From JADJLQ01 sp044227925 (GTDB lineage Bacteria > Bacteroidota > Bacteroidia > Chitinophagales > Saprospiraceae), in the NCBI GenBank assembly GCA_044227925.1, contig JBGAVW010000005.1, forward strand, positions 76,638 to 140,637: a stretch of 64,000 nucleotides of DNA. The letters run 5' to 3'. Each line of letters opens with the position of its first letter. Within the stretch, counting starts at the first letter, position 1. A model generated the notes under the pieces. That model had not been told where the DNA came from and searched no databases. It worked only from the letters and a program-made list of their open reading frames with translations. Positions 32,401 through 38,871 of this stretch are shown here, piece by piece. Made by a program: the position numbers and the translations under genes.

Positions 32401-34318
32401 ATCAGGGAACCCATCCTTATACCTGGATACCATCAGGCTGAGGTTGAATCCTGGCGACACGTTTTTTAAAATGACTGAAGTCCGCATACCCACGAATGTA
32501 GGGGTCGGGTCATATTATATTAACCTTTGTATTGATTATAATTACAAGACTAAAGAAATCACAAAAAACAATAATTGTCAGAGTGTACGTATTTCAATCA
32601 GGGATCCGAAACCTGATCTTATAATAAACTCCATCAGCCTGGCAGATACGGCATTGGTTTACGGTAAAACGAATAAAATCAATTTGTCTATAGCTAATAT
32701 CGGAGAAGCGGTAGCGGTAAATAGTACCACACAAATCTGGTATAGAGGTGGCACTAAAAAAGATAGTGTAATTATTGGAGAAATTTTTATAGACAGCCTT
32801 AAAGCTGAAAAATCACTGGATACCCAGATAATATTTAATCCGATTTCCAGTCTGGCAGATAGTACCATATACTTTACAGCTAATGCGGATGCCTTATCTG
32901 TAGTCGCTGAATCAAAAGAAACAAATAACGCGAAATCATTCAGTGTAGTGCCCCCAAAGAAAATGCCTGATATTTATATAGCTGACTTGGTTTCACCTCC
33001 ATATTGGGAATCCGAAGAAGAATATGAGATAAGCTACAGCCTGAAGAACCTGGGATTAAATGGTACTGGTGATTTTTCAATATTGTATGTGATTAAAGAT
33101 ACCACCGGCAGTAAATTACTATCAAAAGTGGTGAATTATGTTTCTGTAGCAGCAGGAGATTCCAGTTTGGTAAATACTAAACTAAAATTGCCTATCGATA
33201 TCATATCAGGAATGTATACTTTGGATATCATAGCTGACAGTGAAAACAAAGTCGAGGAAACGGATGAAACAAATAATAGCCTGGGGGTACAGATTGGGTT
33301 TACTCAGAAGCAAGCTGATATTGAAATCATGAGTTTGACTACACAAGATACCATTCATAAGGGGTCTACTGCTACAGTTAAAGTCAGTGTGATGAATAAA
33401 GGAAATTGGGTATCTATACCGTTACAGGATGAATTGGATTTGACAAGTGAAAAGTCGTTGACTAAGGATGCCCTGGTTTTAAATAAAATTAGTGTGCCTG
33501 CCTTGGCCCCTGGTGAATCAAGGGACATTGATGTACGTATTACCATTCCTGATAAAATAGCTACAAGTACGTATTTTATTCAGCTGCAATTGGACGCCGA
33601 TGAGAAACTGGTAGAGCTCAATGAAAGCAATAATAGTTCGAGTTTTGAAATAGTAGTACCCAATAAAAAGGCTGATTTAAAACATGCAGGTCTGGTATTG
33701 GAGCATGGCACTATGTATCAGGGTGATTCCATGCACATTCAGCAGTTTATTCGCAATATAGGTGAGACTCCTTCCGGAGAATATGACCTTTCAGTTTATA
33801 TAAAGAAAAATCTTTCTGATGCAGAGCCGATTGTCTTGTTTGAATTTATGGCTCATGGGCAAGGCATATTACCAGATTTGAGCTCCGAATTCACATCAGC
33901 GATGAAACTGCCGGATTCAATCCAAGCAGGTGTATACTACCTTATCGCATGTGTAGATCCTCAGGGAAAAGTAGATGAATTGACTAAATCAAATAATTGC
34001 GGACAGATTATAATTACTATTGAGAAAAAAGCAAGTCTTACTACATCTGTACATAAAAAAGTTTTATTTGAAACAACTTTAGTATATCCCAATCCTGCAA
34101 CCAATGTATTAAATGTCAATGCCACATTTAAAGAGACAGCGGGCAAGACAAAAGTAGATATCAAAGACTATATGGGTAGGATAGTATCTACAGCTTCAGT
34201 GTATTCGGGTAAGAATTTGAATTATCAGCACGATATCAGCAGATTGCATTCAGGTTGGTACGTAATTGAATTCAATTCAGACAAGGGTTCCTGGAGACAA
34301 CCTTTTTTGAAATTTTAA
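29489..34318 (+). CDS. Secreted reprolysin-like zinc metalloprotease with CARDB repeats and T9SS type-A tail
   Basis: A 1,609-residue secreted protease. The signal peptide (MKWLKLGSLCFTLMCITLAYS) precedes a propeptide-like region (to about residue 190). The catalytic domain carries HEMGHNLGSPHTQSC (first His at about 323), the H-E-x-x-H-x-x-G-x-x-H zinc signature, and a downstream Met-turn MSYC. Proline linkers (PPPPPPTSS and a second run) lead into nine CARDB-type domains of about 105 residues, each opening like PDLxI and closing like ESNETNNC. The end (VYPNPATNVLNVN ... GWYVIEF) is the type-A T9SS sorting domain. ATG 29489 begins the signal peptide; a GTG at 29474 would add five residues. 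A strong hairpin follows the stop. Target substrates are unknown. Confidence 0.88.
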   Translation: MKWLKLGSLCFTLMCITLAYSQSPVKLFTVDRAQELNWRALRSKTNVRVFNYDATTYAAIKAERPALLNLIVPALDGNEQELELIENNVFSPGFKLTNEKGEEVPYTPGLFYKGKIKGDDKSFVTISLFDNEVMGIIARENLSQQVIGKSNALRSNSFMLVDQADMDNPGFTCLTEELPQWPNQVKVINEGLRSSFAKCVDVFFEIGNSIYTFKGNSVTGAADFVSGLFNGTSSIYSNESISTSISQMRVWTAVEPYSGLGFSSSIGNFNGDLAHYVKMATGSGASGVAYLPGLCGSSYAYSELFTTGASYPSYSWNVNVITHEMGHNLGSPHTQSCSWPGGAIDGCYDPEGSCAKGPIPAAGKGTIMSYCHLTSVGINFANGFGPLPGAKIRDVVNSAGCISDCSGDGGTITGGGTTPPPPPPTSSADLRVNSISCNPSSITAVTQTFTLSYSIANGGTATAGASTARSYFSLNTTVSNDDQNLGDASIPSLSTTAIATGSLNLQMANNATSGTYYLIVCADINNGVAESNETNNCSVTTITLTLPGSNPPPPPPPPAPTFPDLALEISSSIPNSVSPGIQIPLSGTITNIGNGTASASVLQAVLSTDNSISAGDIGLYQSNITALSPGAKSVLGGTMILPSSLTASNYYLIICADAEGSVIESSENNNCTSYVLNVNIPKPELNIIGLKLSQNPVPVNTPFAVNFTTSNSGSDQADLSTTGVYLSTNATLDNSDPLLGSVNLPSLPATANRADQLNINTKINPGNYFIIVCADSRSQIAETNETNNCSSIALTVTNPLPDLVIESIDYPTQLYIGEGSMYSINIKIKNSGAKKSEPTSGYLKLGPNANESGSALLAAFNIPALEINQSYDTTVLYGGQFETVTGNKFFITCVDQVNKITESNENNNCRVDGTSVIVPVADLYNITAVSYNESFGRGGKIKVPFKMTNIGTKKSDTMVVEYYLSTKAMLKSGNPSLYLDTIRLRLNPGDTFFKMTEVRIPTNVGVGSYYINLCIDYNYKTKEITKNNNCQSVRISIRDPKPDLIINSISLADTALVYGKTNKINLSIANIGEAVAVNSTTQIWYRGGTKKDSVIIGEIFIDSLKAEKSLDTQIIFNPISSLADSTIYFTANADALSVVAESKETNNAKSFSVVPPKKMPDIYIADLVSPPYWESEEEYEISYSLKNLGLNGTGDFSILYVIKDTTGSKLLSKVVNYVSVAAGDSSLVNTKLKLPIDIISGMYTLDIIADSENKVEETDETNNSLGVQIGFTQKQADIEIMSLTTQDTIHKGSTATVKVSVMNKGNWVSIPLQDELDLTSEKSLTKDALVLNKISVPALAPGESRDIDVRITIPDKIATSTYFIQLQLDADEKLVELNESNNSSSFEIVVPNKKADLKHAGLVLEHGTMYQGDSMHIQQFIRNIGETPSGEYDLSVYIKKNLSDAEPIVLFEFMAHGQGILPDLSSEFTSAMKLPDSIQAGVYYLIACVDPQGKVDELTKSNNCGQIIITIEKKASLTTSVHKKVLFETTLVYPNPATNVLNVNATFKETAGKTKVDIKDYMGRIVSTASVYSGKNLNYQHDISRLHSGWYVIEFNSDKGSWRQPFLKF

Positions 34319-34335
34319 AGATGAATTAAATAAAC

Positions 34336-34375
34336 AAAAGGAGATTGACCATAATATGATGGTCAATCTCCTTTT
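34336..34375 (+). terminator. Perfect 17-bp hairpin after the metalloprotease gene
   Basis: Arms at 34336-34352 (AAAAGGAGATTGACCAT) and 34359-34375 are exactly complementary around the loop AATATG. The 3' arm ends in CTTTT, followed by AATTT. The flanking A and T runs allow it to act on either strand. It ends 7 bases before the SET gene start. Confidence 0.75.
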
Positions 34376-34382
34376 AATTTGT

Positions 34383-34766
34383 ATGAAAGCACTGCCTCAT
34401 CTGTACATTACCCATACTATTGCAAAAGGGAGGGGAGTATTTACGGGATTAGATATACCTGCAGGTAGCCTTATCGAGATTTGTCCATTAATACTTATCC
34501 CTGTTTCACAGACGCCATTAATAGATCAGACAGAGATATACAATTATTATTTTAAATGGGACCAAGAGTATCTAGCCTTAGCGCTGGGCTTTGGTTCCAT
34601 TTACAATCATAGCGAAAAACCGAATGCAAGGGTAATCTATGATTTCGATACCCAGGAAATTCAAATCGAATCTATTCTCGATATCAATGCAGGTGATGAA
34701 ATCACCATTCATTACCTCGATGAAGAGGATCCAAATCATACACTATGGTTTGAGAATAACGAGTGA
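34383..34766 (+). CDS. SET-domain protein
   Basis: A 127-residue protein made almost entirely of a SET domain, the fold of protein-lysine methyltransferases. The characteristic parts are GRGVFTGLDIPAG at the N-terminus, the NH-containing block GFGSIYNHSEKPNA (SAM-binding and pseudoknot region), and DINAGDEITIHYL near the C-terminus. No pre-SET zinc cluster or post-SET cysteines are seen, as in other short bacterial members. ATG 34383 was chosen because the upstream ATG 34356 lies within the terminator hairpin, and the added residues (MMVNLLLIC) are encoded by that hairpin's 3' arm. Its methylation target is unknown; bacterial SET proteins are poorly characterised. Confidence 0.8.
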   Translation: MKALPHLYITHTIAKGRGVFTGLDIPAGSLIEICPLILIPVSQTPLIDQTEIYNYYFKWDQEYLALALGFGSIYNHSEKPNARVIYDFDTQEIQIESILDINAGDEITIHYLDEEDPNHTLWFENNE

Positions 34767-34806
34767 TAATTTTTTTGTAAGTTTATTTCCAATACGTTGA
34801 AAAATC

Positions 34807-36138
34807 ATGAAAAGAATTACATTTTTCATTATAGCCTTATGTATTCAGCATGCCTATGGCCAATCATTGAAGGCTTTGGTAGGAGGCACCTTAATAGATG
34901 GCTTTGGTGGTAAACCTGTTCAAAATAGCGTCATTATCATCGAGGGGCAGCGGATTAAGGCAATAGGGCATCAGGGGAATACGCCCATACCGGCTAATGC
35001 TGAAATTATTAGTACCGAAGGCATGTCTGTACTGCCTGGATTGTGGGATATGCATGTGCATCTTATGATCAATGGCCATAGTGATTATACTCATTGGGAT
35101 AAAAAATATTTACCGGTACTGAAAGAGGTGATCATGCCCTCTTCAGCGCATCAGCTGTTGATGGCTGGTGTGACCAGTGCCCGTGATTTAGGTGCACCAT
35201 TGGAAGCAAGTATTGCAGTACGGGATCGGATAAATAAAGGTGAAATACCCGGCCCTACCATGTATATGTCAGGACCATTTTTACAACATGAACCATACCC
35301 GGGCACTGAAGCATTCCGATGGGGAATTAAAGGGGTTGCTGATGCCAGAGCCAAAGTCCAACAACTGGCCAAGGCAGGCGTAAATTGTATAAAATTAATT
35401 GACCAGGATTGGATGACTATGGAAGAAGTGCTTGCTATAGTAGATGAAGCGCATAAAAATAAATTACCCGTGGTGGCCCATTCACATAGACCAGAGGAAA
35501 TCAGAAGAGGGCTCAAGGCAGGTGTTGATTGCTTTGAACATACAGGGTTGTCTTCAGCCCCCGAATACCCTGACGATATACTATTGATGTTGAAAGAACG
35601 GACAGCTCAGATGGCATTGGGTCCTTTGTTTTGGACACCAACGGTAGAAGGACTATATAATTATGAATATATGAGGGATAATCCTGAAGCATTGGATAAT
35701 ACGAGCTGGCATTTGGGATTGCCTGATTCCATTATACAAGATATTAAGGAATCTATACGATACCCGGGCAGATTATCTTATTTTCAGCTTAATCCTATCC
35801 GCAAGCCGACCCTGGAGAAGAAAATCAATCAACTAAAAAATGCAGGGGCAGTTTTATTGATAGGTACAGATAGTGGAATACCTATGAAATTTCACAGTCA
35901 AAGCACCTGGAATGAATTCGATGTATGGGTGAATAAATTTGGATTTGACCCGATGTATGCCATTCGTGCCGCTACCTATTGGCCGGCGGTGGCTATGAAA
36001 GTGGATAAAGATTTTGGCACTATTACGGAAGGAAAATATGCTGATATCATTGCAGTAAAAGGAGATGTATTACGGCATATATCCTTGTTGCAGGATGTGA
36101 AAATGGTAATAAAAAAAGGAACAAAAGTAAAAGGTTGA
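34807..36138 (+). CDS. Exported imidazolonepropionase-like amidohydrolase
   Basis: A 443-residue metal-dependent hydrolase with a signal peptide (MKRITFFIIALCIQHAYGQS). Metal-binding features are HVH in GLWDMHVHLM, a candidate carboxylated Lys in CIKLIDQDW, His in VVAHSHRPEE and FEHTG, and the Asp in IGTDSGIP. The end KYADIIAVKGD matches the composite beta-sandwich typical of the family. It belongs to the broad Amidohydro_1 group that includes prolidase-like and imidazolonepropionase-like enzymes. The URO-D-fold gene starts 3 bases after its stop, and an MFS gene follows, so an exported hydrolysis/uptake unit is possible. The substrate is not determinable. Confidence 0.85.
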   Translation: MKRITFFIIALCIQHAYGQSLKALVGGTLIDGFGGKPVQNSVIIIEGQRIKAIGHQGNTPIPANAEIISTEGMSVLPGLWDMHVHLMINGHSDYTHWDKKYLPVLKEVIMPSSAHQLLMAGVTSARDLGAPLEASIAVRDRINKGEIPGPTMYMSGPFLQHEPYPGTEAFRWGIKGVADARAKVQQLAKAGVNCIKLIDQDWMTMEEVLAIVDEAHKNKLPVVAHSHRPEEIRRGLKAGVDCFEHTGLSSAPEYPDDILLMLKERTAQMALGPLFWTPTVEGLYNYEYMRDNPEALDNTSWHLGLPDSIIQDIKESIRYPGRLSYFQLNPIRKPTLEKKINQLKNAGAVLLIGTDSGIPMKFHSQSTWNEFDVWVNKFGFDPMYAIRAATYWPAVAMKVDKDFGTITEGKYADIIAVKGDVLRHISLLQDVKMVIKKGTKVKG

Positions 36139-36141
36139 AAA

Positions 36142-37176
36142 ATGAAAAGATCTGAATTTATTAAGGTTTCGTTGCTCGGCACAGCTGGTCTGGTTTCCTC
36201 CATTTCTTGTAAAAATGAAATTAAATCAAAACCGCTTACACTTTCTAAGCGAGACCAAATGATGAAATGGTTGGAGGGAGATATACCTGATGGTTATACT
36301 CCTGCAGCATTTTTTATTCATTTTGATGATGACCATAAATTAGGTAGAGCAGCAGCAGAAGAACATATAAAATATTTTCGTGCCACCAATATGGACTTCG
36401 CTAAAATACAGTACGAACAGGAAATGCCGCAGGTGGATTTTATCAAGAAACCGGAGGACTGGGCCAAGTGGAGTCCACCAGGTATAGAGTTTTATCAGCC
36501 ACAATTAGAAGCAGTACAGGGGATTTTAAAAGAGCTTAAAAAAGAAGCCCTGGTGATTATGACATTGTATTCGCCATTCATGTCGGCGGGCCATGCAGCA
36601 ACCAGGGAAGTTTTATTATCCCATATGGAAGAGAACCCGGATGCTGTAAAGCCCGGGCTTGAGCGAATGGTAGAAAGTCAAATGCTTTTTGTAAACGAAT
36701 GCATCCGCCTGGGTGTCGATGGGTTTTATATGTCCACGCAAGGGTCAGAGACCAATCAATTAACTGATCCTGCTATTTTTACTAAATACATCAAACCCAC
36801 AGATTTAGTGGCGATGAAAGAAGCTCACTCACGCTGCCCGTTTAATATATTGCACGTATGTGATTATAATGCCCCCTATGCCAGTTATGATGCAGTACTC
36901 GATTATCCCGGGCAGGTGGTAAACTGCAACCCGAAAACAACATCAACCCTATACTCATGGGCGCAAATACAAAATATGTTTGGCAGGCCGGTCATGGGTG
37001 GACTGGACCGACATGGTTCTATCGCGGATAAAGATTCCGAAAAAATATTTACGGAATTAAATCAGGTATTGGAACAGGCACCCAAACAATTTATTTTGGG
37101 GGCAGATTGTACCCTGCATGGAGATACCGACTGGAAGAGAATCAGATCCATAATCGATAAGGCTCACAGGGTATAA
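36142..37176 (+). CDS. Uroporphyrinogen decarboxylase-fold protein with export signal
   Basis: A 344-residue protein resembling the URO-D/cobalamin-methyltransferase family (COG0407-like), with segments such as HFRATNMDFAK-like YFRATNMDFAKIQYEQ, LGVDGFYMSTQG, FNILHVCDYNAPY and FILGADCTLHGDTDW. The N-terminus MKRSEFIKVSLLGTAGLVSS ends in ISC. It looks like a Tat-type or lipoprotein signal, with KR in place of the usual RR. Canonical URO-D enzymes are cytoplasmic haem-pathway proteins, so this is a paralogue with another job, perhaps a demethylase or methyltransferase-like activity outside the cytoplasm. It sits 3 bases after the amidohydrolase gene and before an MFS transporter. The function is unassigned. 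Confidence 0.7.
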   Translation: MKRSEFIKVSLLGTAGLVSSISCKNEIKSKPLTLSKRDQMMKWLEGDIPDGYTPAAFFIHFDDDHKLGRAAAEEHIKYFRATNMDFAKIQYEQEMPQVDFIKKPEDWAKWSPPGIEFYQPQLEAVQGILKELKKEALVIMTLYSPFMSAGHAATREVLLSHMEENPDAVKPGLERMVESQMLFVNECIRLGVDGFYMSTQGSETNQLTDPAIFTKYIKPTDLVAMKEAHSRCPFNILHVCDYNAPYASYDAVLDYPGQVVNCNPKTTSTLYSWAQIQNMFGRPVMGGLDRHGSIADKDSEKIFTELNQVLEQAPKQFILGADCTLHGDTDWKRIRSIIDKAHRV

Positions 37177-37273
37177 AAATCCATCTGGAGTATCTTTTAA
37201 AAATGAAAATTTCTCCGGTTTTAAATAGGTACAGATTAAATTTTTGATGTAGTTTTATTTTAAAAAAGTGAGT

Positions 37274-38536
37274 ATGGAATCTCAAAAAGAATTGACTAAT
37301 GCCAGCCCTTTTTACGGTTTTACAGGTAAACAAATATTGATGCTCCTGGTAGCAGCTTTAGGCTATTTTGTAGATGTATACGACTTATTGATATTTGGTG
37401 CTGAGCGGGTAGAATCTTTGCAGGCTATTGGAGTTGCCAAAGAAAACATGAAGGATGTAGGTATTAAGATTCTTAATTTTCAAATGGCAGGATTGATCCT
37501 CGGCGGATTTTTGTTCGGAATTCTGGCAGATAAACTAGGCCGCTTGAAGGTATTATTCGCCAGCATATTATTATATAGCCTGGCCAATATCGGTAATGCT
37601 TTTGTAACCAATGTGACTCAATTTGAAATTGCACGCTTTTTTGCCGGGGTAGGTCTGGCCGGTGAATTGGGTGTGGCACTGAGCTGGATCAGTGAAAGCC
37701 TGGAGCGAAAACAGCGCACTATTGCTACCATGATGGTTTCAGCAATAGGATTATTTGGGGGTATCGCAGCCGCTCTGGTAGGGGAGGCATGTCATTGGCA
37801 AACATCGTATATAGTCGGTGGAGTGCTGGGGCTTATATTATTGGTATTAAGGATCAGCGTAAAAGAAAGTAAAATATTTATCCGTAGTCAATTCAAAGAT
37901 ATAAAGAGAGGGGACCTGGTAGAATTATTTGGAAGTCGAAAACAATTGTATAAATATCTGCTCTGTATTTTTGCCGGAGCACCTGCAGTGGTATTTATTA
38001 ATTTATACATTACTCTTACTCCTGAGTTTGGACAAGCATTTGGAATTACAGAACCCGTAAAAGTAAGTACTGCGATTATGGTGTATTTGATTGTATTTGC
38101 AGTATCGGATATATTATGTGGTTTTTTGAGTAAGGTTTTGCAGAAACGAAAGACTCCATTATTGATCTATGCGGTGCTTCAAATTTTTGCCACTGCGTAC
38201 TTCCTGTTAGTCCCCCCGGATACCGCCCAAGGCTATTATATCCGATGTGCATTTTTGGGATTTTCCATAGGATATTGGGGAATATTAATCACGAATAGTG
38301 TCGAGCAATTCGGTACCAATATCCGTGCTACAGTGGCTACTTCTACTCCCAATCTAATCCGGGGGCTGACCATACCGGCAAGCATGGTATTTACATCTTT
38401 GATAAAACCCTATGGACTCATAAATAGTGCTGCTATAGTTGGATTTTCATTGATAGCGATCAGTATTGTCAGCATCCTGTTGCTAAAAGACAGGTTTGAA
38501 AACAATTTGAATTTTACAGAGGTATTTGAGGATTGA
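37274..38536 (+). CDS. MFS transporter
   Basis: A 420-residue major facilitator with about 12 predicted membrane segments. It resembles the sugar/organic-acid porter subgroup: an early membrane Asp pair in FVDVYDLLIFG, the loop 2-3 signature GILADKLGRLKVLF (G-x-x-x-D-R/K-x-G-R-R/K form) and ISESLERKQR at the centre. ATG 37274 is preferred; a GTG at 37268 adds two residues. It follows the exported amidohydrolase and URO-D-fold genes by 97 bases, and may take up products of those enzymes. The substrate cannot be deduced from the sequence. Confidence 0.85.
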   Translation: MESQKELTNASPFYGFTGKQILMLLVAALGYFVDVYDLLIFGAERVESLQAIGVAKENMKDVGIKILNFQMAGLILGGFLFGILADKLGRLKVLFASILLYSLANIGNAFVTNVTQFEIARFFAGVGLAGELGVALSWISESLERKQRTIATMMVSAIGLFGGIAAALVGEACHWQTSYIVGGVLGLILLVLRISVKESKIFIRSQFKDIKRGDLVELFGSRKQLYKYLLCIFAGAPAVVFINLYITLTPEFGQAFGITEPVKVSTAIMVYLIVFAVSDILCGFLSKVLQKRKTPLLIYAVLQIFATAYFLLVPPDTAQGYYIRCAFLGFSIGYWGILITNSVEQFGTNIRATVATSTPNLIRGLTIPASMVFTSLIKPYGLINSAAIVGFSLIAISIVSILLLKDRFENNLNFTEVFED

Positions 38537-38871
38537 GTACAGATCCTAATAAACATGCACGAGAGTCTAAAAGGGGGGCTCAGTAAATCGCAGGCTAAAA
38601 AAGACTCTTAAATAGTGGAGGCTTTGTATAGTTGTGTTCCTGAGCATTTGTAACCGTTATCCGAACCCAATACTGAATTTTAAGATGATGTAACGACCAG
38701 CTAAATATTTAAAATTTGGGTAGCCATCTGCCATAAAATCGTTTTTGAATTCGTCAAGTTTTAAATCTTCAAATCGTAAAATGCTACATTGTCAAATTGT
38801 ATGTGGTGCATCTGCACTCTACATCGTAAATCGTGCAATCGTTTTACATCGTAAGTAGTACATTGTACATT
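38537..38871. repeat. Non-coding gap with degenerate ACATCGTAA-type repeats
   Basis: No gene is supported here. The part from about 38764 to 38873 is built of variants of a short word: AAATCGTAAAA, CTACATTGT, TACATCGTAAAT, TTACATCGTAAGT, TACATTGTACAT. It lies between convergent genes. An AGAGTCT/AGACTCT inverted pair near 38562-38609 might be a weak terminator for the MFS gene. Confidence 0.5.

Noticed and set aside
34356..34383. Earlier ATG for the SET protein
   Set aside because: It starts inside the terminator hairpin and the added residues are the translation of the hairpin arm.
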